Source: Doris montereyensis
Lineage: Eukaryota; Mollusca; Gastropoda; Nudibranchia; Dorididae
Assembly: GCA_037039925.1 (NCBI GenBank)
Contig: JAXRKP010000108.1
Span: 333,501 to 397,500, forward strand
Length of the DNA stretch: 64,000 nt
Direction of reading: 5' to 3'
Shown: in pieces, positions 1 to 12,346 of the stretch
Layout of the letters: each line of letters begins with the position of its first letter
Numbering within the stretch: the first letter of the stretch is position 1
Program-made: the position numbers and the translations under genes
Notes under the pieces: generated by a model
The model's input: only the letters and a program-made list of their open reading frames with translations
The model's database searches: none
What the model was told of the DNA's origin: nothing

Positions 1-1194
1 TCAATGACACGATAACTGTGAGCAGCTTCTCATCACAGTATATGCAGAAGTGCTTTAATGACAAATTAAGCTATAAATTCCTTTTGAACACACCACAAAC
101 ACAAAAGATAAACAGACCATCGCTGATAACTTAACGAGAGGAGGAACCTATTTCCTTCTCTAGCCTCTTCGAATGAACATAAAGGAAACAAAAATAAGTT
201 AAATTTTTAGTTAGGATGAGTTACCAGTGGGGAAAAGTTTGTGGTGAGATTCTACTTGCTGTTTGTACATCCAATCTACCTTAAATATGAAAGTCAACAT
301 TGAATATATATAGGGTATAATGAGGGCTGTCGTTATACCCATCCCTGCTGTGAATACTGTTTGTTATTCCCAACCGGAATTAGGAATACATGTAGGCCCG
401 ACACTACTTTATCTTATTCCAAACCGGGTGTTGTGAATAAGACTTTTTTCTTATTTACAACCGTTTTTTATTATTGCGGGAGTCGCGGCATTTATCCGAC
501 AGTTTGCTGTTAGTTTATGTTAATGCTAAGTAAGCCTATTGCGTAATTTCACAGATCTCTCAATGATAAATTCTAAAACTACCTTTTTATAACGGCTTAG
601 ATGTTTTAACACGGCTGATCTGCACCTCAGCCTCTAATTACATTTAGGTCTAATGAAGCAGATCTTTCTCTCATTATTTAGGTAACACTAGATCAAACAA
701 TTGATGTCATTTTGTAACAATCGTTACAAAAATCTAACCAAAAAAAACTAACAATGCATTTTCCCTATGTGTCCACCTCTAGTTAAGCTCCTCCAGCCAC
801 CACAACCTCTACCCCTCCCTTGCCTCCCCCATGATGAACTAAGTGTATTTTGTTTTTATTTTTTCATGGCCACAAATAGATCTAGCAACATCAGAGCAAA
901 GGTGCCATTCCGCACATGCAGTGCTTGGCCTGGTGTCTGATTTTATTGGTCAATAATTGTCTTGCAGAATCACAATGCGGGATAGGGTATAGGTGGTAGT
1001 TGAGATAGCTTGAACCTATGTTATTTTTCTCTCTCTCCTCATACAACTACGACATGAAAAACGTGAGAGAGAAAGAGAGAGGAACGTAGGGGAGATGGTA
1101 TATAATTGAGGGACAAGGGAGAAAGAAAGAGAAAACAGAAAGATCTAGAGGTAATAAGAGAGAGTGGGGAGGGAAAGAATGTTTTTTTAACTGA

Positions 1195-1290
1195 AACCTG
1201 CAGTGATCTCTGGGAGAATTAAGAGGAAACAGCAAGATGAAAGAAGAGTGAAGAAAGGGAAGAAGCAGCATCCACCACCACCCATGAAGG
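1195..1290 (-). repeat. Dispersed repeat, third family (copy 1)
   Basis: The segment with GTGATCTCTGGGAGAATTA, AGCAAGATGAAAGAAGAGTG and CCACCACCACCC resembles 36206-36310 and 30150-30262. Those copies keep the order GTGATCT, then an A-rich AAATGAAAGA-GAGTGAAAGG block, then CACC-CCAACC. The strand given is arbitrary. Family unknown. Confidence 0.4.
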
Positions 1291-1638
1291 AATAACAATA
1301 ATATTAACAAATGAGAAATTTTGCATATAGATATAGTGCAGTTTTCCAGGCAATGGGCTCTAGGTGCTTCACATAGTTATATACCCAATTCAAATAAACA
1401 ATTTAAAAAAAAAGGAAGGCATGAGGGAGGAATAAAGAGGAATTGGAATTAATTGCCCACAACTTTCTCTGTCCTTTCTTCTTCCTCAAGGTACTCTGGC
1501 TTCTATGTTACACTCCTGTTCTCTCGATTACTGCTCTATACATGTAGAAATCCTTTCGGTTTTGAAAGAATATCAATCACAAACGACTCTCATCCCCACA
1601 AACAAAACTCTTGTAAGATCATGAATGACAGAATACTG

Positions 1639-1670
1639 GTTGGGAATAAAAAATAAATATTATTCCCAAC
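1639..1670. repeat. Short perfect hairpin with TTATTCCCAAC arms
   Basis: GTTGGGAATAA at 1639-1649 is the exact reverse complement of TTATTCCCAAC at 1660-1670, with a 10 bp AT loop. The same word recurs at 364-374 and, inverted, at 1710-1720. Confidence 0.6.
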
Positions 1671-4350
1671 ACCCTCTTTTGAATGAGAACAATTCTTATT
1701 CACAGCACAGTTGGGAATAATCACTTCATAAAATGAGATTCTCTGCCCCCTTTCATAGATGTATGATCCTGATGTGAGGTGACTCAGCAATTCAGAGCTT
1801 TGCTGTTCTATAATAAATCAAACTGTTTACATCATGCTATATATATATCATACATTAGCAGCTGATAATATCTAAAGACAGGTGGAAAGGCAAGGGGGGG
1901 GGAGGTGGGGAGCTTTTTAATTTCTAGGAAAACAGTTGTGGGGATGTGTTATTAAGAGTGATATTTCCACAAAGACCAATACTGACTAATTTGCAATACT
2001 TGTGATTTTCTTTCTACCTCATTATGCATGAGACACATTCATGTAGGGTAGGCCTATGATATAGATATAGATCTAGGCCTAAATAACAAATATTATAATA
2101 TTGGTAGGTGAAACAGTAAATATGGTATATTTGGTTTGTATCTATCCACTCATTTGACTCAAGATTCTTTATCTGTCTTCACAGCCTGACCTACTATCTC
2201 CAAACTCCTCGCCAAAATGGAACCGAAAAAAACAACTCAAACAAACAATTGATTTAAATTCAAATATATTGAAAGAGAAGCACAACAATCAACAATGCAA
2301 GAAATGCACATAAAAGCATGAATATAACATATCTGTGAAGAACAACAAAATGTTTAGTTTCATGAAATGATAAATAACATTATACTGAAAGATACACAAA
2401 TTAATGTTCAAACCAATTCCTCAGTGAAATATGCTCTTAACTGACCTGCTAAACGAACGTTATCCTCGGTAAATCATAGGAAGAGTTATAACTTATAAGA
2501 GAAGTTATAAATACATCTGGATAAAAGGGTCACCAGGTAACCTGCACAGCTAGGTTAATGTGTCCTAGATTCTAAAGCAATAAAACATACCTAAACTATG
2601 GATGAACTAGGCCTACTTTACAGGTTCGCCTTTGATAATTTCAATACAATGTATAGAGGCGCTAACATTACACTCGTTACGCTTGAGGTTCATATTACAT
2701 TCAGTCGCAACTGATTGAATTTGAAAGTGAAAGAAGATGCTGTTTGATATTTTAGTTTCAGCAGTTTACAGACGAAAAGATATTTCATGATTGACTACGA
2801 TACGATTACACACACACGCCGAAAACAAATGTAATGATCTCAGATTTGTGAATCACATTAGCGTTAATGCCATTAAATATGCCTTATTTAAAAAGCATGA
2901 AGAATTTTGTGGAATAAATCAGGCTAAACTTTATTCTATTATGTTCAACACAAATATTTCATCTGTTTCAATATCGATATCTTAAAAGATTTATAACTCA
3001 TCCAAGTGGATGCGAATCGTAAGTTACTTCGTTCGTATTGTACCATGTCTAGATGTAGCTGTAGATCTAGATTATAAAAATCTAGAATATGTCTGGCGCA
3101 AGGAAAGAGGCATAACAAAAATCCCAAAATAAAAAAAATAGATCAACATGTTTTTACATCATAATTTTCCATTTTATACGTGATCTAAAGTCTATCTTAT
3201 CTAAAAATCTAGATTTGCACATAAATACACAACACAACAAACTTTACACAGTACAACATAACAATACTAATAGAGATCCTACATGAGAATCGTCATCAAT
3301 AAACTATTGCAATTAAATAAAATGGCCAAATCCACATCAGTTCCCAAGTTTATAGGTAAGTTATGAAAAAATATCAATATCAGATCTTATGACAAAGATC
3401 TAATCTAGACCTAGAGATTAGGTTTAGATCTAGATTATTCCCTTTAGCTTAGTTTTATAAATATCTGACATCAGTATCATAGTAACATAGTAAGGGAGCA
3501 TGGATTCAATGTCATTATTCAGTAATTACCAAATGACATAATGATGAGGAGGATGATAGAGTACCATAGCCGGTTGTAGCCATTATTTTAACGTTTGACA
3601 CAATATACTTGACTCGGAGAGGGGGTAGGGGTGGTACAGGGTCAGTGATGGTATTGGATATTATTTAAATAATGGCTGGGACCCGATTATGGAACTCCTA
3701 CCGATGATGATATGTGGTCTTAACCTTGTTTTTGGTATTGAGCCCGACAAGTATCATACATGCATTCACTACACACTTCATAATTGGAAAATTAGAATAA
3801 TACACACACACAGTACATGTGTGTCTTGATCTCTACTGAACCCTTAAGACTGACTCACCAAACTTCTGGGTTTCGATCTAACCCAGCTGAAGAACCACTG
3901 CGATATATATGATTATGATGATAGAGTATCACTATCATTCATTTTGGTGTCCAAGGTCATAGATTTAAATGTCATAGAATGTTGACTTAATGAACCTATT
4001 AACTTATTTATCCCGACCTAATGCTTGTCTTTTTGCGTTATTTGTCACTTGTTGTAATTGTCCCAGATTTCCATGTAGATTTAGATCTCTATGTTAAATT
4101 TCTGACACCGGGAATGATTATTTCCGAAGCTGTGGAAAACTCGTAGCAATATGAGAATCGACTTCTAAAGCTATGCAAAGATTTCTGCTTAAAATGGCAT
4201 ATGATGCAATCCGTCAATTCATGGCTTTAGGCATTATATGGAGAAAATCAGGTGCCTAATCATAAGATCTTCTGCATGTAGAATATAATAATATTGTATT
4301 TGTCATGAATGGCTTAATGTAAGACAGGCCTTCGGTCTTTTAGACTCTTT

Positions 4351-4541
<191 letters not shown>

Positions 4542-4869
4542 TACAATAAAGGAAGCAAAATGACACATATATGTATGTATATATACGCCTTTAATTCTGC
4601 ACAGTTTTGTTTTTTTTGCTGGTTTTTTTTGGGGCACAAACATTACAAAGGTAAAAATGATAAGTAATCATCATGTGTAAATTTGATTTATCTGAAATAT
4701 TCAGTAACAATAAAATTGTTATACTATATAACACTTAATACATTCTTCAATGGAGATGATCTTCTTATGTGATAAATGATTATAATACATCTGATACACA
4801 ATGATTATAATACACTAATACACAATATAATAATTTTGTATACCTAAATCCCTCTCCTGCTCGTAATGT

Positions 4870-5010
4870 TTAGGACAGTCCGTTTACTGCCTAGTGCCTA
4901 GACTTAAGGCATACATTCTAACGACTGCCTCTAAGATACCACCACTAAGAAAGAGTCGTTAGAAAGCATGCCTTAAGTGTAGGAACTAGGCATTACACCA
5001 ACTGACCTAA
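4870..5010. mobile_element. Small foldback (MITE-like) element
   Basis: The outer ends TTAGGACAGT (4870) and, reversed, TTAGGTCAGT (5010) begin imperfect inverted arms of about 55-60 bp that meet around a ~28 bp centre. The inner arm keeps ACTTAAGGCAT and TCTAACGACT on both sides. There is no coding capacity. The terminal inversion suggests a non-autonomous DNA transposon; no clear target duplication was seen. Confidence 0.55.
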
Positions 5011-5649
5011 AAGTTTGTATTTTAAAATGTGAAGGTAAGGTAGACGCTATACCAACAGGGTGCTAAATGTATGATAAAATATTGGGGGGAGGGGGGAGGG
5101 GGCATGCCAAGCGACTTGTTCTTGAACTTTTCTGTACGTTCAGTTATTGAGAAACTCATCGTAGCAAACAATTTATTACATTTTCGTAATCAGTGCCCCA
5201 AAATTGACTATATGCCTAGAGGCAAACGTGATTTGTTGGTTTATTTTGTAGATATAAATTAATTTAGTTATCTTTCTTGGTACCCATGGTTAACTGACTG
5301 TGTAGAGCCTTATCTTTTCATAAATTTGACAAGTTGATGACATAAGTGTGCCGGGTAAAAAAGCATGATCCAGAAAATCGATTCATAAATACAGTTGTGC
5401 TATCTTCTTTGTTTTCTTCTTTTTTGTATATTAACCATAACCTTTTTGTTATGATTATTTTTGTAAATTTTAATAGATCTGGTATTCTTCTATCTTTTTC
5501 TTTGTTTTCTTTTTATCTTCTTCATTGTTAAATTCTTAAAATTTGTAGATTCTATTACATATACTTTGAATTATTTCTATTAAGTTGTTATCGGTAATAC
5601 ATTTATACATTTGTTCTCCCTCTTAATCTTCCTGTTTTTTCCATCACTG

Positions 5650-5714
5650 TCTGCTTACTATTATTAGTATTATTATTATTCATATTATTACTATTATTAC
5701 CATTATTATTATTA
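5650..5714. repeat. (ATT)n microsatellite
   Basis: Imperfect ATT/ATC triplets directly abutting the left end of the TA-flanked element at 5715. Confidence 0.8.
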
Positions 5715-6494
5715 CAGTAGGGACCGCCTAAATGCTTGCAATCTCAGTGAAACCAAATTTTTTCTATATAAATTGTCCCTCTAAATGCCCGTTTCAAAAC
5801 CAAGATTTTTGCCTAAATGCCCGGTCCCAACGGTAACTGCAGGTATCATTTCCTCCAAATTATCATAAAATATGTCTGAAATTTATTAAAAAATCTTTTT
5901 GTTAGGCTTATGCCTGTCAACAATATGCCATGCACTGTAACCACCCTTCATTACCTATTCATTGTAATGTAACAAAGGATGACTCGTCTTCTCTTCATAA
6001 CTTCACCTACTGTACGGCACAGCCTTTGTTCCAGTGGATCACTGGTTTGTCACTGGGCAATTAGAAATGAAGTCTTTCAGACTCCGCCCACGGCTCTTTC
6101 TTGATGTAAGTTGCATGGAATCACCCGGTGTTTTTAATAGACAGGGCACGCTATCCGATGGAGGTACAAGGTGTGAACAGTTTGTTTTTTTTATCTCCCC
6201 TCCCTGTCTTGCATTGTCTGTGTCCATCGTGCCTTCGGGTCTTCTCGGGGAGCAATGATCTGCCTGCCTGTGCGCTCACCATCTCAGTGCTAAAGAATTA
6301 AATAATTTTCGGGTGTCCTTATTTCTCATTAAAATGTTGAATTTCTGCACCATACTGGATGTACTCCATTGGTGATCACATCCCCCATCCCCCAAAAAAC
6401 CCAACAACAGCCCATTGTTGCCCCTGACCTACTTTAGCCTAAATGACCGTTTTCTTCTTCTTCCTAGCATCGGGCATTTAGGCGATCACTACTG
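5715..6494. mobile_element. TA-flanked DNA transposon-like element, pogo/Tc1-mariner type ends
   Basis: The left end CAGTAGGGACCGCCTAAATG and the right end, reversed, CAGTAGTGATCGCCTAAATG are near-identical inverted termini, each next to a TA dinucleotide (5713-5714 and 6495-6496). Related CCTAAATGCCCG-like words recur inside at about 5780 and 5815. At 780 bp it holds no recognisable transposase and is probably non-autonomous. A TA target and CAGT-type ends are usual for pogo/Tigger and other Tc1-mariner elements. Confidence 0.65.
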
Positions 6495-6532
6495 TATTTT
6501 TAATTTTTTGTATTGTTATCATTATCATTATG

Positions 6533-6535
<3 letters not shown>

Positions 6536-6574
<39 letters not shown>

Positions 6575-6605
6575 AATATAATTTTTATTATCATTATTAT
6601 AATTA
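6536..6605. repeat. (ATT)n microsatellite
   Basis: ATT triplets followed by imperfect ATT/ATC and, at 6630-6675, TAC/TAG triplets. Confidence 0.85.
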
Positions 6606-6888
6606 TTATTACCTCGTATTATCATTATTATTTTCATTACTACTACTACAATTAGTAGTAGTAGTAGTAGTAGAAGTGTTAATAAACTACAATTAACTTG
6701 GGATATGACAAGAAATCTTTTCCATTTTGCTGTTGCAGCTAACTATTCAAGTGGATATCAATCATTACTTTAGCGTTCTTGATTAGTTATATGGGTAAAT
6801 TGATATTTTTATTGTACAAGAAAATGCTATATGAATTTTTTTTTATTGTTTCATCTACATTTTCTAGCAAAGTCAGAGTTGTATGAAC

Positions 6889-6896
6889 AGAAACAC
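6889..6896. repeat. Target-site duplication, left, of the chimeric LINE
   Basis: AGAAACAC here is repeated at 10398-10405, directly outside the 5' end of the LINE on its far side. Confidence 0.6.
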
Positions 6897-7222
6897 TTTC
6901 TTTCTTTCTTGATCAGTTCCCATGCTACTTTCTGGTGTATGGGTTTAGATGCCCAATATGATCTTTCTCCAGGCTGCTCTGTCCTGGCATTTTTTGTTTC
7001 CTTTTGTGAAAGTTAAATTTCTTTGCTTTAATGCCTCTTTTTATATCCTCTTCCCACTTTCTCAAAGGTCTGTCTTTCGGTCTTATACATTGGGCTTTAG
7101 CACTGTATACTGATTTAGCTATTCTATTGTCATTCATTTTGTTTACATGCCCAAACCATCTGAGTTGATCTAGTTTTATCGTAGTTTTTATGTCATCTGC
7201 TTTGGTTTGATCTCTTATTGTT
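6897..7222 (-). mobile_element. LINE 3' fragment, distal half of a chimeric insertion
   Basis: Minus-strand 3' end of the same LINE family. It encodes the C-terminal block with NDNRIAKSVYSAKAQCIRPK and the (GAAA)-type tail at 6897. It stops at 7222, where a second complete 3' tail begins. With the element at 7223-10397 it shares one pair of 8 bp TSDs, so both halves appear to have been inserted together. Confidence 0.75.
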
Positions 7223-10200
7223 TTCTTTCTTTCTTTCGTTATCAGCTCCCATTCTAGTATGGGTTTAGATCCCCGAAATGATCTTTCTCCAGGCTGCCCT
7301 GTCCTGATATCTTCTGTTTCCTTCCGTGAAAGTTAATTTCTTTGCGTTAATGCCTCTCTTGTATCTTCTTCCCACTTTCTCCGAGGTCTGCCTTTTGGTC
7401 TTTTACCGAGAGTTTTAGCACTGTATACTGATTTAGCTATTCTATTGTCATTCATTCTGTTAACATGGCCAAACCATCTGAGTTGATTCATTTCTATCTT
7501 AGTTTTTATGCTATCTGCTTTGGTTTGATCTCTTATTGTTGTGTTTCTGATTTTGTCTCTTTAAGTTTTACTCTTCTGTATTCCCTACTGTCTTAGGTCC
7601 AGGGTTCATTGCCATAGAGGAGAGTAGGAAAAGACAATAAACTGTTGTATACTGCCATTTTGGTTTTTGTTAACAATCCTTGCTTATCTATAAGTGCCTT
7701 TCCTAGATGGTTATTTATTATCATTGCCTTTTGGATTCTCTGGCTGATTTCTTCCCTTAGTTTTCCCTCTGAGTTAATCATTACTCCTAGGTAATTGTAG
7801 ATTTTAACTTGTTCTAAATTCTCCCAGCCCAATTTAAGGTTTTTGTGTTTTTGTGTTTTAGCTCCCTAGTACGCTCATTCTTCTTTTATTTAGTTCATTA
7901 TTCGACTGAATGTAATTTTCTGATTTTCCAAACAGAACTAAATCATCGGCTAATGAAAGCATTGATACATTTACTGGTTTGAGCTTCTGCATACCTACAT
8001 TTTCTTCATTTTGAGGATGCCTTTGCGACTGAAAACATAAATATGATAAACAAAAGAGGACTTAGGATACAACCCTGTCTTACTCTTATATCTACGTCAA
8101 ATTCTGCAGATATGTTTCCAGCTACTCTCAATGCACATGTTGGTTTATTGTAAAAACTTTTCATGGCTTCTATTAAATGTTTCTCTAAATTGTGTTCTTT
8201 TAAAAAATGCCATAGTTCGTGTGTTCTCTTAGTGTTCATTGCCTTTTTTAAGTCAATAAAACACGTGTACAAATCAATGTTTGTCTCAAGGAATGTTTCT
8301 ATTAATTGTCTAATATTATATATGTGGTCTTGTACACTTCTTCCTGGTCTAAATCCACTCTTATGTTCTTCAGTATGATTCTCTACTCTTTTCCTTAGTC
8401 TCATTTCCAGTATCATGGCATACATTTTTCCTGGTACACTAAGTAGCGATATCCTTCTAGAGTTTGAACATTCCATAGTTGATTCTTTCTTGTGTATTGG
8501 TACTACCATTCCCCTTTTCCAGTCGTCTGACACCTGTTTTGACTTCCATGCTTGTTGATATATTGTATGTAGTAGTTTGTCTGCCTCTCTCCCTTGGTTC
8601 TTAACCATTTCTGGATAAACTTGATCTGCTCCTGGGGCTTTTCACAATTCACTTTTCTTATAGCTGTTTAGATTTCTTCCATTGAGATATCTACATCTTC
8701 AGCTGTCTCATCTGGCTTACTTGTTACTCTTACGAATTAATCTGTACTCCTTGTTTCATATGTTCAGAAGGATTATATAATTGTTGAAAATACTTTCTCC
8801 ATATTTCCATGATTTCGCTGTCTTCTTTCATTATTTCTCCTTTGGCATTCTTAATTTGTCGTATTGCGCATGCTTTGGTCTTTCTTGTGCTCTTCATTGC
8901 TCTCCGGAACAAACTTTTGATTTCCTTGATAGCTTTCTTCCCACTGTTCCTGTTTTGCTTTCCTCACTTCCTCTTTCACGATAGTTCTTTTACTCACGTA
9001 ATTTATCCTATTCTCTGGCCTCTTTGTTTGCAAGTATTTCTTTCAGGCATTCTTCTTTTCTTTGATCTTAGTCTTGACATTCTCTTTCTACCATGCTGTT
9101 CTTTTCACATCTTCTTTAATTAGTTTCTCTACCACAGACCTCTTCAGTACAACTGAAGAGTATTTCTTTATACGTTTACCACTTTTCTTCTATTGTGCTT
9201 TCATTCAGACCCAACTGCCTTTCACTGATAAATATTTTTACCTTAGATTGGTATATCTGTTTTACTATTGGTTCATTTTAGTCTATGATTGATATTTCAT
9301 ACATGTCTTCATTTACTCTTTTGTATATTTGTGGATATCTTTATGAGCGAAAAAGGTGTTTGCTATTTTCATGTTATTCTTTAGGCAATAATTTATTAGT
9401 CTCTCTCCATTTGGAGAAGTTGTTGTCTCTCCTGCATTATCTATTACTTCTGATGTTTTTACATTGCTGCTAACTCTATCTATTACAACCATTAGTTCCT
9501 GTTTGGGTTTGGGATTCTCTGCAGTTATTCGTAAATCGTTTTCAAAGATATTATATCTTTTTCTTCTTTGAGAGCGTCTTCGTTTGGTCCATAAGCTATT
9601 AATAATTTAATTTCTCTTCCTTTTGGTTTAATGTTTACCTCTAGTAGCCGTTGGTTTATAAATTTCCAACCTTCTAGTAGCTTTTGATGCCTTTTATGCA
9701 TTAGCCTAGGAGGCCTGCTCCTGCTGTAGCCCTATCTTTGACATATACTCCTAAAGTATGATTTGGTCCTACATTTTCTATTCCTTGTCCTTTTTCGTTG
9801 TTTCTGTAATGGTCAAAATGTCTACTTTGAATTTGTCCTTTTTGTTCAGCTAATTCTATCTCTTTTCCATTTATTGCTTTCGTATTCCATGTTCCAAAAA
9901 TCACAGTACGTGTTCTTTTACAGAGTCGTTTTTGAAAGTTCAAGCCGGGTATATCATTATATGTACTTCTTTGAGTCAGTTTGGTTTTGGTTAAACAGGT
10001 GATTAGCCCACTGTACCCTAGGTAGATGGTGGGGCTGCCACCTTGATACCCCCTACCGGGCCTTATTATTATCTGTCAGGGTTAACTCCCTTAGAGTTTG
10101 GTCAACCAAAAACCGGCCTACAAGGCAGCAGGTTATTATTTTATGTCAGGGTTAACTCCGTTTTCATTTGTTCAACCAAGACCGGTGAGCAAGGCAGCAG

Positions 10201-10397
10201 GTTGTTTTATGTCAGGGTTACGTCCCTTAGCCTTTGGTCAACCAAGAGTGGCCTGCAAGAGCGGGTTATTTTCTGTTATGGTTAACTCCCTTAGCCTTTG
10301 GTCAGCCAAGACCCGCCTGCAAGACAGCAGGATACTCGTGTAGGACAAGACCGCCAAATCCCCGTACATGTGCTTACCTGTCCACTACCCGGTAAAT
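7223..10397 (-). mobile_element. LINE retrotransposon, near full length, degraded (copy A)
   Basis: Read from the minus strand: a 5' leader with four ~65 bp monomers (10070-10340), an APE-type endonuclease start (RTVIFGTWNTKAINGKEIEL near 9900), a linker, and a reverse transcriptase with a NSRRISLLSVPGKMYAMILE and VRQGCILSPLLF block (8006-8608). Then follow a YLGVMINSEGKLREEISQRI region (7593-7832) and a (GAAA)n-like tail at 7223. Many frameshifts and stops mean it is inactive. RTE-like features are the VRQGC motif, the C-terminal FGHVNRM...RPRRKW block seen in related copies, and a microsatellite rather than poly(A) tail. Confidence 0.85.
10070..10340 (-). repeat. LINE 5' monomer array, four units
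   Basis: Four ~65 bp units, each with GGTTAACTCCCTTAGCCTTTGG-like and CAAGGCAGCAGG-like cores as read on the plus strand. They lie at the 5' end of LINE copy A. The other copies carry two, three and about one and a half units. Confidence 0.85.
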
Positions 10398-10405
10398 AGA
10401 AACAC
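10398..10405. repeat. Target-site duplication, right, of the chimeric LINE
   Basis: AGAAACAC matches 6889-6896. Confidence 0.6.
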
Positions 10406-11486
10406 GTCGACCCAAAATGTGTTTTTCGATTTGCTTTGCGAGATTTCCTGAGTACTCTAGTCCTAAAGAAAGTATGTAATTCTATGCCTTTTATTCTAGT
10501 ACCATACAGCAGTATTTTTTGTTGTTGTCCATTTGTAATTTGTATTAATGATTCATCTGATCCACCTTACAAAACAACTTTTTTTAAGTATCTTTGAAAG
10601 AAAAGACAAATTAGACGTAGGCCTATACTTTTTAAAATCATTTTGATCCAGGGATGGTTTCCTCATGAGAGTGAGAGGTTTGATAAAAGCAGATTTAAAA
10701 CCCACCTTAAAGAGTTGTTAATAATAGTCGTTATTAATGGTAACAATTCACCAATACAAGCAGTTAGAATGGATGGTATCAAAGGATCTAGCTCACATGA
10801 TTTGGAGGGGGGGGAGGGGGCGGTGCACTTGGCACTAATTTCTTAATAAAATGTTCAGATATAGATTGAAAGGCTTCGAGTATTGTTCCTTGAAAGGATT
10901 TAACTTCTTCGACTTAATCGTATTTGTCAAGGTTTTCACGAATCCTTTCGATTTTATCTGTAAAATAACAAGCAAATTTAACTTCATGTTCATCAATGAA
11001 AAACAGAATATTTCGTCACAAATGCCAAAAGTTGTTTGAGAGAATTAGCGTATTTCAATTTTTCGAATAGTGCCTTTGCTTAGCTTCTCCTATGGTCAGT
11101 TTTTAATCCGATACGATATGGTTCTTTTAAAGTTTCAGTGGGGACAGTCTACCTACTTTTTTCCATTTTGTTCTTGCATCTTGCATTTCTGCATCTTGTT
11201 TTTTGCCTCTTTCACTTCTTCCCTGTGCCACGTGTAACCCGCCTCATAGGCAGACGTGTTTTATGCTCCTCCTTAATTTGGCTTTCTTATATTTTCACAT
11301 GCGAAATTTGAATGTCCACAAATTTATGTCATTTTTGTCTTTTAAACTGGGTTTCATTCAACCAATTTAAACAATGTATATTTTTGAATTTTCATAGTGG
11401 ATTTTACCACATCAAGCCATTTTTTTATCACTCATATATGGGTGACTGCTTTATTGGTTTTTACAATTGGACTTTTATTCACGATG
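10406..11486. other. Intergenic or intronic sequence, no feature seen
   Basis: AT-rich with no protein similarity that I recognise. It holds a short G run at 10805-10820. Confidence 0.5.
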
Positions 11487-11497
11487 TGTCACCAACA
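11487..11497. repeat. SINE target-site duplication, left
   Basis: TGTCACCAACA is repeated exactly at 12347-12357, on the far side of the SINE and its minisatellite. Confidence 0.75.
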
Positions 11498-11808
11498 GGG
11501 AGACTCGGTAGTCCAGACGCAAGGTGTCGGCCTCTCAACTAAAAGGAGTGGGTTCGAGCCCCGCCGACGGTTGAAAACGTTTCTCGATTTTGTTTCAAGC
11601 AAAATCTCTCCCCCCGGTCCATGTAGGTGGATCTACACCTAGGCCCATCGGAGACGGGCGATAAAAAGGAGGTCCCGTGTGCTGATTCAACACTCTGTGC
11701 ACATTAAAGATCCCTTGGCTGTTTACAGGGCAGTCCGGGCAAAATAAACAAAATCCTAACAAAACCCCTAGAGATCGCCTTAGTTGTGGATGTGGATCAA
11801 ATCACATC
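11498..11808 (+). mobile_element. tRNA-derived SINE, second family
   Basis: The head GGGAGACTCGGTAGTCCAGA... with GGGTTCGAGCCCC resembles a tRNA with A-box-like and B-box pol III promoter elements. The body carries GGTGGATCTACACCTAGGCC, AGGTCCCGTGTGC, CATTAAAGATCCC, TTTACAGGGCAGTCCGGGCA and AAATCCTA. That order resembles the conserved central domain often called Nin-DC in marine invertebrate SINEs (from memory, not checked). The 3' end runs into AAATC-type repeats. Other copies are at 26205, 61925 and, inverted, 57175. Confidence 0.75.
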
Positions 11809-12346
11809 AATTGTCCTCAATGTAATCAAATCAAATCAATTGTCCTCAATGTAATCAAATCAATTGTCCTCAATGTAATCAAATCAATTGTCCTCAATGT
11901 AATCAAATCAAATCAATTGTCCTCAATGTAATCAAATCGAATCAATTGTCCTCAATGTAATCAAATCAATTGTCCTCAATGTAATCACATCAATTGTCCT
12001 CAATGTAATCAAATCAATTGTCCTCAATGTAATCAAATCAATTGTCCTCAATGTAATCAAATCAAATCGATTGTCCTCAATGTAATCAAATCAAATCGAT
12101 TGTCCTCAATGTAATCAAATCAATTGTCCTCAATGTAATTAAATCAATTGTCCTCAATGTGATCAAATCAAATCAATTGTCCTCAATGTGATCAAATCAA
12201 ATCAATTGTCGTCAATGTAATCAAATCAATTGTCCTCAATGTGATCAAATCAAATCAATTGTCCTCAATGTGATCAAATCAAATCAATTGTCCTCAATGT
12301 GATCAAATCAAATCAACTGTCCTCAACGTGATCAAATCAAATCAAA
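11809..12346 (+). repeat. Minisatellite in the SINE tail
   Basis: About 20 copies of TTGTCCTCAATGTAATCAAA, with one or two extra AAATC steps giving 24 and 29 bp unit lengths. Units near the 3' end change TGTAATC to TGTGATC, which shows regional homogenisation. The whole array lies between the two SINE TSDs. Confidence 0.9.

Larger units (their letters stand above)
1..4350. other. Non-coding stretch, no supported gene
   Basis: AT-rich sequence with only short random open frames. It holds scattered AGATCTAGA-type palindromes (about 2068, 3060-3085, 3405-3435), several copies of TTATTCCCAAC, and a purine-rich patch at 1060-1280, part of which resembles a dispersed repeat also found at 30,105 and 36,176. 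I saw no protein similarity. Confidence 0.6.

Noticed and set aside
6034..6258. 74-residue open frame inside the TA-flanked element
   Set aside because: No similarity to transposases that I recognise and no upstream or downstream continuation.
11809..12346. Regularly spaced repeats resembling a CRISPR array
   Set aside because: Units are head-to-tail with no unique spacers, lie in a SINE tail and are in animal DNA.
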